Source of the DNA: Tropicibacter alexandrii
GTDB lineage: Bacteria > Pseudomonadota > Alphaproteobacteria > Rhodobacterales > Rhodobacteraceae
Reading direction: 5' to 3'
Assembly: GCF_003667315.2 (NCBI RefSeq)
Contig: NZ_RCTZ02000013.1
Coordinates: 1 to 64,000, forward strand
DNA length: 64,000 bases
The notes under the pieces were generated by a model. The model was not told where the DNA came from, did no database searches, and worked only from the letters and a program-made list of their open reading frames with translations. Shown here one piece after another: positions 26,280 through 34,073 of the stretch. How positions within the stretch are numbered: the stretch's first letter is position 1; every line of letters begins with the position of its first letter. The position numbers and the translations under genes were made by a program.

Positions 26280-26749
26280 TCCGATCCTCCCTGTTTGTAT
26301 CGGTCCATGGCCGCTGCAATGCGCGCCTCGTCTTCGGGATCGAGCGCCGCGTCGGTGCGTCGGCGTCGGGCCCGCGAAAGACTGAGCCCCCCGGTCAGCA
26401 CCGCTGCAAAAATCAGGACCAGCGGCGCAAGCCAAAGCACCACGGTCCGACGTGTGAACGGCGGTTTCAACAGGACGAAATCTCCGTAGCGCGCGTGGAT
26501 GTAGTCGACCACTTCCGCATTGCTGTCGCCCGCGGTCAGCCGTTCACGTACGAGCAGCCGCAAATCCCGCGCCACCCCGGCGTTGGAACTGTCGATGTCC
26601 TGGTTCTGGCAAACCACGCAGCGCAGCTGCTTGGAGATCACGCGGGCGCGCGCCTCAAGCGCCGGGTCGGCCAGGATCTCGTCCGGCTCTACAGCCTGCG
26701 CGAGCATGGGCAAGACAGCCAACAGAACGGCGAGCACCACCGCCCTCAT
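26276..26749 (-). CDS. ccmH: Cytochrome c maturation protein CcmH
   Basis: A 157-aa protein with signal peptide, the redox motif LRCVVCQNQ (Cys44, Cys47) and a C-terminal membrane helix. CcmH reduces the apocytochrome disulfide before haem attachment in System I. It overlaps both ccmG and ccmI by 4 nt. ATG 26749 is chosen over 26890 because of this overlap and the signal peptide. Confidence 0.93.
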   Translation of the reverse strand: MRAVVLAVLLAVLPMLAQAVEPDEILADPALEARARVISKQLRCVVCQNQDIDSSNAGVARDLRLLVRERLTAGDSNAEVVDYIHARYGDFVLLKPPFTRRTVVLWLAPLVLIFAAVLTGGLSLSRARRRRTDAALDPEDEARIAAAMDRYKQGGSE

Positions 26750-27300
26750 GACAGGCCGCCTTGCGCCTGCTGCAACGCGAGCGTGAATTTTGCCACGGCG
26801 TCCTCGCCCACGATCGGCCCGACATAGCGATACAGAACCGTTCCGTCTCCGCCGACGATGAAGGTTTCCGGAACGCCGGAAATGCCCCATTCGATACCCG
26901 CCCGACCATCGAGGTCAGAGCCGATGGCACTGTACGGGTTGCCCAACTCGGCGAGCCAACGCAGGGCGTCCTCGGGCTTGTCCTTGTAGTTGATGCCCAG
27001 AAGGCGCACCCCGTCCCGTTCGACGAACCGCGACAGGACCGCATGTTCGGCCTTGCACGGCACGCACCACGAGGCAAAGACATTGACCACCACGGGGCCG
27101 GGATTGCCCGACAGGTCCGCTGTTGCAAGGCCCGGCACGTCGAGTCCTGGGACCGGGTCCAGCGCAAACTCCGGCACCGGGTGCGAGATCAGAACCGAGG
27201 GGATATCATTTGGGTCACGCTCAGGGTCCAGTCCCCAAAGGAAAAAGGCCCCGAGGATGGCCGCCAACACCAACGGCAGCCCGGCTAACATGCGTTTCAT
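26746..27300 (-). CDS. ccmG: Thiol reductase CcmG/DsbE
   Basis: A 184-aa membrane-anchored thioredoxin-like protein with WCVPC (Cys79, Cys82) and the cis-Pro segment GVPETFIVG; the acidic GINYKDKPEDAL segment is typical of CcmG. It keeps CcmH or apocytochrome cysteines reduced. The frame is open far upstream, but ATG 27300 is the first with a signal anchor and lies 8 nt after ccmF. Confidence 0.93.
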   Translation of the reverse strand: MKRMLAGLPLVLAAILGAFFLWGLDPERDPNDIPSVLISHPVPEFALDPVPGLDVPGLATADLSGNPGPVVVNVFASWCVPCKAEHAVLSRFVERDGVRLLGINYKDKPEDALRWLAELGNPYSAIGSDLDGRAGIEWGISGVPETFIVGGDGTVLYRYVGPIVGEDAVAKFTLALQQAQGGLS

Positions 27301-27308
27301 GGTCACTC

Positions 27309-29303
27309 CTATTCGGCGGGCTGGGGTTGCGGTCGGCGCGCCCGCCGTGGCGCCCCGACGCGCAGGCGACGGTCCGATAGCGACAGCGCGCCACCCAGCA
27401 CCAGCAGGCCCGCACCAATCCACAGCAGGTTCACCAGCGGTTCGTACAGGATGCGCAGGGTCCACGCCCCGCCCTTGGCCGCCGTGTCCGAGGCCGGTTC
27501 CGTGATCGAGGCGTAGAGATCCCCTGCCAGGGTCGAGCGGATCGCGGATTCCGTTGTCGTCGACCGGGCCACGGGATAGCTGCGCCGTTCGGGGAACAAA
27601 GTCGTCACGTAGCTGCCATTGCGCCAAACCTTCAACCGGCCCTGATCGGCCAGATAATTCGGCCCGCGACGCTTCTCGACCCCCTCGAACAGGACCTCGA
27701 ACCCGGCAATCTCGATGCGGTCCCCAGGTCGGACAAAGGCTATTTCTTCGCTCTTCCAGGCGCTTGACCCGACCATGCCCAGTATGACCACCGCCAGCCC
27801 GGCATGAGCCAGCGTCATGCCATGCGACGCCCGTGGTAGTGCGCGGGCGCGGCGGGCCGATTCGGACAGCGGTGCGTCGAACAGCTTGATCCGCAGCGCC
27901 CATTCCCGAAGCGTCGCAAACAGCAGCCAGAGCGCTGCGGCAACCGCGACATAGGCCAACACAGGCGCACCGGTCTGAACATACCAAAGCATCAGAGTCG
28001 CAGCGAGGCACAGCAGCGCCACGAAGCGCACCCGTTGGAGCACCCCGCCAATATCGGCGCGCTTCCACGACAGGAACGGCCCGATCCCCATGAACAGCAC
28101 GAGGACCAGCATCATCGGGACGAAAGCGGCGTTGAAGAACGGTGGTCCGACCGAAATCTTGTCGCCGGTCAACGCCTCCAGCAGCAGCGGGTAGAGCGTT
28201 CCGAACAGCACCGTCCCGGTCGCCGCCGCGAGGATCAGATTGTTGAGCAGCAGGCCTGCCTCTCGGCTGACGGGCCGGAACAGGCCGCCGCCCTCCATCT
28301 CGGGGGCCCGCCACGCATAAAGCGCCAACGACCCGCCGATGGACAGGCCCAACAGCCCGAGGATGTACAGCCCGCGCTCTGGATCGACGGCAAACGCATG
28401 AACCGAGGTCAGCAGCCCCGAACGCACGATGAAGGTGCCCAGCAGCGACAACGAAAATGTCAGGATCGCCAGCAGGATCGTCCAGCTTTTGAAGGCGTCG
28501 CGCTTTTCCGTGACGATGGCGGAATGCAGCAGCGCCGTTCCCATTAGCCACGGCATGAAGCTGACATTCTCCACCGGGTCCCAGAACCACCAGCCGCCCC
28601 AGCCCAACTCGTAATAAGCCCACCACGATCCCAGCGCGATCCCGGCTGTCAGGCTCATCCACGCAGCCAGCGTCCACGGCCGCACCCAGCGCGCCCAGGC
28701 GGCATCGACCCTCCCTTCGAGCAAGGCCGCAACCGCAAAGGAAAACACGATGGAAAAGCCTACATACCCGAAATACAGCAGCGGCGGATGCATGGCGAGA
28801 CCAACGTCCTGCAACAGCGGGTTCAGGTCATTGCCATTCGCGGGCGGCGGAAAGACCCGTTCGAACGGGTTCGAGGTGAACAGCAGGAAGCTCAGGAAAC
28901 CGACGCTGATCCAGGCCTGCACCGACAGGACGCGCGCCTTGGTGGCGGCGGGGATGTTCGATCCGAACAAGGCCACGCCCGCGCCGAACACCGCAAGGAT
29001 CAGCACCCACAACAGCAGCGAGCCTTCGTGGCTGCCCCATGTGCCGGCGATCTTGAACAGCATCGGTTTCAGCGAATGGGAATTCTCAACCACGTTCAGC
29101 ACGGTAAAGTCGCTGACCACGAAAGAGCGCATCAAGGCGGCAAAGGCCAACCCGACAAAAACCACCTGCCCCATGGCCGAGGATTGCGCGGATTGCATCC
29201 ACACGACGTTGCCGCGCGACGCGCCCAGAATAGGCAACACGCTCTGAACAATGGCCAAGGCCAGCGCCAATGCCAGTGAGAAATGTCCGATTTCCGGGAT
29301 CAT
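27309..29303 (-). CDS. ccmF: Haem lyase component CcmF
   Basis: A 664-aa polytopic protein with the tryptophan-rich WWD motif GWGGWWFWDPVENVSFMPW near residue 230 and conserved histidines in the flanking loops. CcmF with CcmH and CcmI attaches haem to apocytochromes. Length matches the family. ccmABCDE are not in the window, so this set must rely on chromosomal haem export. It follows the SHOCT gene by 27 nt. Confidence 0.94.
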   Translation of the reverse strand: MIPEIGHFSLALALALAIVQSVLPILGASRGNVVWMQSAQSSAMGQVVFVGLAFAALMRSFVVSDFTVLNVVENSHSLKPMLFKIAGTWGSHEGSLLLWVLILAVFGAGVALFGSNIPAATKARVLSVQAWISVGFLSFLLFTSNPFERVFPPPANGNDLNPLLQDVGLAMHPPLLYFGYVGFSIVFSFAVAALLEGRVDAAWARWVRPWTLAAWMSLTAGIALGSWWAYYELGWGGWWFWDPVENVSFMPWLMGTALLHSAIVTEKRDAFKSWTILLAILTFSLSLLGTFIVRSGLLTSVHAFAVDPERGLYILGLLGLSIGGSLALYAWRAPEMEGGGLFRPVSREAGLLLNNLILAAATGTVLFGTLYPLLLEALTGDKISVGPPFFNAAFVPMMLVLVLFMGIGPFLSWKRADIGGVLQRVRFVALLCLAATLMLWYVQTGAPVLAYVAVAAALWLLFATLREWALRIKLFDAPLSESARRARALPRASHGMTLAHAGLAVVILGMVGSSAWKSEEIAFVRPGDRIEIAGFEVLFEGVEKRRGPNYLADQGRLKVWRNGSYVTTLFPERRSYPVARSTTTESAIRSTLAGDLYASITEPASDTAAKGGAWTLRILYEPLVNLLWIGAGLLVLGGALSLSDRRLRVGAPRRARRPQPQPAE

Positions 29304-29330
29304 GCTTGGCCTCCCTCGGGGGTGTCGCGG

Positions 29331-29648
29331 TTATTTGTCCAGCGCAGCTTTGCGACGCTGGAACTCCTCTTCGTCGATCTCGCCCCGCGCATAGCGCAGG
29401 CGCAGTTCCTCAAGGGGATCCGGCGCATCGGACACGGCTGGCCCGCTGTCGCCACGGCCCGTCAGCCGCATCACGACCAGTACGACGATCGCAATCACGA
29501 GGCCCCAGAACAGCAGCATCCCGAACCCGCCAAGGCCAAATCCGAAACCGCCCATGCCATAGCCGTTCATCATGCCGTCATCGGCATCGGCCAGCGCAGG
29601 TGCTGCGCCGGCCAGCGCCGCGCCCAGTGAAATCAGGATCTGTCTCAT
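29331..29648 (-). CDS. SHOCT-domain small membrane protein
   Basis: A 105-aa protein with signal peptide (to about residue 20), a Gly/Met/Phe-rich stretch (MMNGYGMGGFGFGLGGFGM), one membrane helix, and a C-terminal SHOCT motif DPLEELRLRYARGEIDEEEF. Proteins of this type commonly accompany copper resistance genes; role unclear. It overlaps the sensor kinase stop by 4 nt. A 41-aa relative without the SHOCT part is at 48967-49092. Confidence 0.8.
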   Translation of the reverse strand: MRQILISLGAALAGAAPALADADDGMMNGYGMGGFGFGLGGFGMLLFWGLVIAIVVLVVMRLTGRGDSGPAVSDAPDPLEELRLRYARGEIDEEEFQRRKAALDK

Positions 29649-31054
29649 GGTGTTTCTCCTTCGGTGTTGGCCGCATGTCCGTTCGGCAGCCGCACCCGTG
29701 CCCGCAACCCGCCTTCGGGCCGGTTCGTCAGAGTGACATCGCCGCCATGCGACTGGATGATCGTCCGGGCGATGGACAGTCCCAGCCCATGCCCGCCGGT
29801 TTCCAGCGACCGCGACTCTTCGAGCCGCACAAACGGGTCAAAGACCTTGTCCAACTGGTCCTCGGGGATGCCCGGTCCGTCGTCGTCAACGATCAGAACC
29901 ACCTCCCCGCCAGTCTTTTGCCAATCGATGCGCGCCATATGGCCGTAGCGCAGGGCGTTTTCGATCAGGTTGCGCAAGGCGCGGCGCATGGCGTTGGGGC
30001 GCAAGCGCAGTTCGGTGTCGTCGGCTCCCAGCAGGTCGACCCCGGCGGGCAGGGTCTGGCACAGAGCGCCGAGGTAGTCGTGCAGATTGACGCGTTCGGG
30101 CTGCTCTGATCCGGTCAGTCCGCGTGCGAAAGTCAACGTTGCCTCGACCATGCCCTGCATTTCCTCGACCGAGGCGACGATGCTGTCGCGGGTTTCGTCG
30201 TCGTCGACCATCTCGGCACGCACCCGCATCGCCGTCAGGGGCGAGCGCAGGTCGTGCCCCAGCGCCGCCAGCATCCGCGTCCGGTCATTGACGAAGCGGG
30301 TCAGGCGTTCCTGCATCCGGTTGAAGGAAACCGTCAGGTCGCGGACCTCGGTCGGGCCGGCAACGGGCAGTTCAGGCACGTCCTCGCCCCGCCCCAGCCG
30401 GTCGGCGGCCCGCGCCAGCCGCCGCAGCGGGCCGGTCAACCGCGTCATGACGAACCAGATCACCACGATCAGCAGCACCGTAGCCGACAGCACAAAGGCC
30501 AGCATGGATTCCAGCGGCCACTGGATCGGCGGGCGTTCGAAGCGGGTGCCCACATTCAGCCAGTGCCCCCCGGAAATGGCTATGGATAGGTTCATCTCGA
30601 TGGCTGTCAGCTCGCCCCGCATCATCGCCATGTGCATCTCTGTCATCTCGCGCGACAGATTGGCGAGCGGCATCAACTGGCCCTCGATCTGGTGAAGCTC
30701 GACACGGATGTCGCGGCTGTAGCTGTCATCCAGCAGGGTACGGATGCGGCTTTCGACCAGACCGCCATCGGAATGGTCGCTGTGCTGAACCAAGGCCGTC
30801 TGCGACAGGTCGAACCGCACGAGAGGCGAATTTGCCGCCCGCAGGATCGAGGCATGCAGATCGGGTGGCGCCTCTTCGATCAGGCGCGCCACGTTGGCTG
30901 CACGCCCCGCCGCCTCGAAGCCAAGCGCCGCACGGATCGCAAGGCTGCGCTCGTCGGCGAACAGCAGCAGGCTGATGATCTGCGCCACGGTCAGCGCCGC
31001 TACGATCAGCAGGACCAACTGCCAGCGCAGCGTCATCGCGGCACGCAGGCTCAT
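29645..31054 (-). CDS. Sensor histidine kinase (CopS/CusS-like by context)
   Basis: A 469-aa membrane kinase: two helices around residues 10-30 and 183-205 enclose a periplasmic sensor domain with Met/His-rich LSREMTEMHMAMMRGE, plausible for copper sensing. HAMP follows, then the H-box GHDLRSPLTAMR, N-box NLIENALRYG, and ATP-binding DDDGPGIP and GGHGLGLSIA. It overlaps the response regulator gene by 4 nt. Signal identity is inferred from neighbours. Confidence 0.88.
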   Translation of the reverse strand: MSLRAAMTLRWQLVLLIVAALTVAQIISLLLFADERSLAIRAALGFEAAGRAANVARLIEEAPPDLHASILRAANSPLVRFDLSQTALVQHSDHSDGGLVESRIRTLLDDSYSRDIRVELHQIEGQLMPLANLSREMTEMHMAMMRGELTAIEMNLSIAISGGHWLNVGTRFERPPIQWPLESMLAFVLSATVLLIVVIWFVMTRLTGPLRRLARAADRLGRGEDVPELPVAGPTEVRDLTVSFNRMQERLTRFVNDRTRMLAALGHDLRSPLTAMRVRAEMVDDDETRDSIVASVEEMQGMVEATLTFARGLTGSEQPERVNLHDYLGALCQTLPAGVDLLGADDTELRLRPNAMRRALRNLIENALRYGHMARIDWQKTGGEVVLIVDDDGPGIPEDQLDKVFDPFVRLEESRSLETGGHGLGLSIARTIIQSHGGDVTLTNRPEGGLRARVRLPNGHAANTEGETP

Positions 31055-31773
31055 GCCTCGGCCTCGACATCGCAGGCAAGGCTGTAGCCGCCATTGCGCA
31101 CCGTCTTAATGATGCGCGGGCGCAACACGTCGGGCTCGATCTTGCGGCGCAGGCGGCTGATCTGGTTGTCGATGGTGCGGTCCAGCGGTCCGGCCATGCG
31201 GCCTGCCGTCAGGTCCAGCAACTGATCCCGGCTCAGCACAATGCGCGGGCGTTCCAAAAAGACCGACAGCAGCTTGAACTCAGCGCTGGTCAGCGCCGTT
31301 TCGGCGCCCGATTCGTCGCGCAGAATCTGCCGGTCCGTGTCCAGTAGCAGGTGGGCAAAACGCACCGTCTGGCCCGCCAGCCGCCCGGCCATGGGGGCTT
31401 CGCGCGTGGTCCGCCGCAGGACGGACTTGATCCGGGCAAGCAATTCGCGGGGATTGAACGGCTTGGCCAGATAGTCATCCGCCCCCAGCTCCAGCCCGAC
31501 GATCCGGTCGGTTTCCTCACCAAGGGCGGTCAGAAGGATGATGGGCAGATCGCCTTGCGGCGACAGACGGCGACAGACGGACAGGCCGTCCTCGCCCGGC
31601 ATCATGACGTCCAGCACCATCAGGTCGAATTGGCCGACCGCAAGGCAGGCATCCATTTCGGCCGCATCCTTGGCTGCGGTGGCGCGCACCCCGTTCTTTT
31701 GCAGAAACCGCGTGACGCTTTCGCGGATCTGGGCGTGATCGTCGACCACGAGAATATGCGGTTGCTGTCCCAT
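31051..31773 (-). CDS. OmpR-family response regulator (CopR/CusR-like by context)
   Basis: A 240-aa regulator: receiver domain with VVDDHAQIRE, phospho-acceptor Asp in LMVLDVMMPGEDG and the conserved Lys in LAKPFNPRELL, then a winged-helix DNA-binding domain ending NGGYSLACDVEAEA. It is the first gene of the kinase-SHOCT-ccmFGHI operon. Candidate direct-repeat binding sites lie in its own promoter region (31817-31868) and before the operons at 17 kb. Confidence 0.9.
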   Translation of the reverse strand: MGQQPHILVVDDHAQIRESVTRFLQKNGVRATAAKDAAEMDACLAVGQFDLMVLDVMMPGEDGLSVCRRLSPQGDLPIILLTALGEETDRIVGLELGADDYLAKPFNPRELLARIKSVLRRTTREAPMAGRLAGQTVRFAHLLLDTDRQILRDESGAETALTSAEFKLLSVFLERPRIVLSRDQLLDLTAGRMAGPLDRTIDNQISRLRRKIEPDVLRPRIIKTVRNGGYSLACDVEAEA

Positions 31774-31816
31774 GCGCCCCTTCTAACGGACCGGGGCCGG
31801 GAACTTCACCGGTCGA

Positions 31817-31868
31817 TTTGTAGCGGTTTGTATCACGCCCCGGCTTTGCGACAGATCGTTACAAATCC
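31817..31868. promoter_or_regulatory. Candidate response-regulator boxes in the divergent promoter region
   Basis: TTTGTAGC (31817-31824) and TTTGTATC (31827-31834) repeat exactly 10 bp apart, and an inverted half-site GTTACAAATC lies at 31859-31868. The region is between the regulator gene and the divergent EF-hand gene. The repeat matches the one at 17090-17107. Such spacing suits an OmpR-family dimer and possible autoregulation. Confidence 0.55.
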
Positions 31869-31941
31869 GGGGCTGCATGTCGCCCGAAAACAGCGTTTGA
31901 CTGGGGCCGGAAACGACACTCTCAAGCGAAAGGAGCACACG

Positions 31942-32469
31942 ATGCCCCGATTTACACAAGCTGTCTCTGTTCTTGCGGTTCTGGCACTGACCGCAGCGCC
32001 CGCCCTTGCGGACTCAGACCACCACACCGGAAACGGCGCCGGCCCGACGGGCGGTGACATGGCGATTCCCCAGATGAATGGCGACATGCACAACACCATG
32101 ATGCAGATGATGATGCGGATGCACGCGGGCGGCGACATGCCGATGATGGGCATGGGGTCCTCCGCAATGGGGATGATGGACCGCGACATGATGCAGATGA
32201 TGCGCCCCATGATGGGCCCGTCCGGTGACGGCATGGGGGACATGGGCGACATGATGCGGCAAGGCATGATGTCCCATGACGGCGACGGGGACGACAGCCT
32301 GAGCCTTGACGAATTCGCCGATTGGCACGCACAGATGATGAAGGAGACGATGGTCGATCGCTTCCAGCATCTCGATGCCGACGGCGACGGCAAGATCACC
32401 GGTTCCGAAATGCAGGGCTTTGCCGGGCGGATCGGTTCCATGCCGAGGATGGACCCCGCGCAGGAATGA
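31942..32469 (+). CDS. Met-rich exported EF-hand protein
   Basis: A 175-aa exported protein. After a signal peptide (to about residue 24) comes a stretch over residues 38-108 with extreme Met content (MMQMMMRMHAGGDMPMMGMG), then two EF-hand loops, DGDGDDSLSLDEF and DADGDGKITGSEM. The Met-rich part should bind Cu(I), the EF-hands Ca(II). AAGGAG lies 9 nt before ATG 31942. Divergent from the two-component operon, so a likely target of it. Confidence 0.82.
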   Translation: MPRFTQAVSVLAVLALTAAPALADSDHHTGNGAGPTGGDMAIPQMNGDMHNTMMQMMMRMHAGGDMPMMGMGSSAMGMMDRDMMQMMRPMMGPSGDGMGDMGDMMRQGMMSHDGDGDDSLSLDEFADWHAQMMKETMVDRFQHLDADGDGKITGSEMQGFAGRIGSMPRMDPAQE

Positions 32470-32481
32470 GCCAGTTACACG

Positions 32482-32509
32482 GGCATGGCCCCGGCAATCG
32501 GGCCATGCC
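32482..32509 (+). terminator. Hairpin between EF-hand and DUF302 genes
   Basis: A perfect 10-bp stem GGCATGGCCC / GGGCCATGCC with an 8-nt loop fills the 60-bp gap. It lacks a U-tract, so it could end or attenuate transcription, or protect the upstream mRNA end. Confidence 0.5.
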
Positions 32510-32529
32510 GCAACGATAGGAGACCTGCC

Positions 32530-32916
32530 ATGAGCTATACCCATGACCGCCTGCTGAGCGGCGTGTCGATCGACGACGCCGACATGCGCGTGCGCGCAGC
32601 CCTGTCCGAGGCGGGGTTCGGCGTGCTGACCGAAATCGACGTCAAGGCGACGATGAAAAAGAAGATCGACGCCGAAATGGAGGGCTACCGCATCCTTGGT
32701 GCCTGCAATCCCAAGATGGCGTATGAGGCCATCGGGCTGGAACCGCGCGTCGGCGCGATGCTGCCCTGCAACGTCATCCTGCGCGAAGTCGAGGGCGGCA
32801 CCGAAGTCAGCGCGATCGATCCCGTCGCGTCGATGGCGGCAATCGACAACGACCAGTTGCACGCCGTCGCGGGCCAGGTCCGCGACATGCTGATGGGGGC
32901 TGTCGATGCGGCCTGA
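32530..32916 (+). CDS. DUF302 protein, module copy A
   Basis: A 128-aa protein of the DUF302 family, with the signature GFGVLTEIDVKATMKKK, then YRILGACNPKMA and GAMLPCNVILREV, where the two cysteines may bind metal. Family function is not established. ATG 32530 follows AGGAGACCT. It opens module copy A (DUF302, rhodanese, VTT, APC, ATPase) and overlaps the rhodanese gene by 11 nt. Copy B is at 49109-49495 and shares most of these residues. Confidence 0.85.
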   Translation: MSYTHDRLLSGVSIDDADMRVRAALSEAGFGVLTEIDVKATMKKKIDAEMEGYRILGACNPKMAYEAIGLEPRVGAMLPCNVILREVEGGTEVSAIDPVASMAAIDNDQLHAVAGQVRDMLMGAVDAA

Positions 32917-33379
32917 TCGCACGCGGCGGTTCGTGCTGGCAGGGCTGGCGGCTTCGGGCGCGGCGCCGTTTGCAGTTCCTTCCTGGGCGCAGGGCACGGG
33001 CGCATGGTCCGCCGGTCAGGCTTATGATGCGCTGTTGAACGATACTGCGCGGGTGATCGACATCCGCTCTCGCGAGGAATGGCAGGAAACCGGGATCGGC
33101 GCCGGGGTCTGGCCGATCAGCATGCACGAAGCCCGCTTTGCCGACCGCCTCTTTGCGGCCCGCTCCCACGCGGGCGAGCGCACCGTCGGGCTGATCTGCG
33201 CCACGGGCGGGCGGTCGCTGTCGGTGCTGGGCGCGTTGATGCGGGCGGGCTACACCGGGTATGCCGATATCTCCGAGGGGATGCTGGGCTCCGGGGCCGG
33301 GCCGGGCTGGATCGCCGCCGGGCTGCCCGTGGTGCCGCTGGATGCGGCGCTTGCATCCCTCCCAGAGGCGCTGACCTGA
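32906..33379 (+). CDS. Exported rhodanese-domain protein
   Basis: A 157-aa protein with a Tat-like signal (RTRRFVLAGLAASGAAP) and a single rhodanese domain. The active-site loop is CATGGRS with the catalytic Cys, preceded by DIRSREEWQETG. Periplasmic rhodaneses may handle sulfur or Cu-thiolate species. Present in module copy A only; copy B lacks it. Short 1-nt gap to the VTT gene. Confidence 0.85.
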   Translation: MRPDRTRRFVLAGLAASGAAPFAVPSWAQGTGAWSAGQAYDALLNDTARVIDIRSREEWQETGIGAGVWPISMHEARFADRLFAARSHAGERTVGLICATGGRSLSVLGALMRAGYTGYADISEGMLGSGAGPGWIAAGLPVVPLDAALASLPEALT

Positions 33380-33380
33380 C

Positions 33381-34073
33381 ATGACCGGGCGCGGCGTGGA
33401 TCGGTTCAGTCCGGCGCTTCGCCCCTTTGTGTGGATCGCGGCGGCGCTGCTTGGCGCGCTGGCCCTGTACTGGCTGCTGGGTGGGCAGATGCCGACGATC
33501 GACCGCGCGCGGGTCGAAACTTGGGTCCATGCCGCGGGCCCTTGGGGGCCTGTCGCCGTTGTCGCACTGATGACCGCCGCCGTTGTCGCCAGCCCGATCC
33601 CCAGCGCGCCCATCGCGCTGGCGGCAGGTGCCGCCTATGGGCACTATGCCGGGGCAGCCTACGTCGCCCTCGGGTCCGAGATCGGCGCGGTCATCGCCTT
33701 TGCCCTTGCCAGGACGCTCGGGCGCGGCACGGTCGAGCGTTTATTGGGCCACAGTGCCGATCGCGGGCTGTTCGGTTCGCAAAACGCATTGACACTGACG
33801 GTCTTTGTCAGCCGCCTGCTGCCCTTCGTATCGTTCGACGCGATGAGTTATGCCGCCGGACTGAGCCGCCTGCACGCCTGGCGCTTTGCGCTGGCGACGA
33901 TGGCCGGAATCCTGCCCGCCAGCTTCGTTCTGGCCCATGTGGGCAGCGTCGCCATGCAGGGAGATTTCGGGTCGGCGGAATGGCTGGCCCTCGGCCTGGG
34001 GCTGGTCACGGCGGTACCGCTGCTGGTGCTGGCCTTGCGGCACCGGGACGATGACAAGAGGAATACGGAATGA
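33381..34073 (+). CDS. TVP38/TMEM64 (VTT-domain) membrane protein, module copy A
   Basis: A 230-aa membrane protein with the VTT core SPIPSAPIALAAGAAYG and FVSRLLPFVSFDAMSYAAGL. DedA/VTT proteins act in lipid scrambling or membrane homeostasis; a role in copper tolerance is not established. It overlaps the APC gene by 4 nt. Counterpart in copy B at 49497-50168. Confidence 0.85.
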   Translation: MTGRGVDRFSPALRPFVWIAAALLGALALYWLLGGQMPTIDRARVETWVHAAGPWGPVAVVALMTAAVVASPIPSAPIALAAGAAYGHYAGAAYVALGSEIGAVIAFALARTLGRGTVERLLGHSADRGLFGSQNALTLTVFVSRLLPFVSFDAMSYAAGLSRLHAWRFALATMAGILPASFVLAHVGSVAMQGDFGSAEWLALGLGLVTAVPLLVLALRHRDDDKRNTE

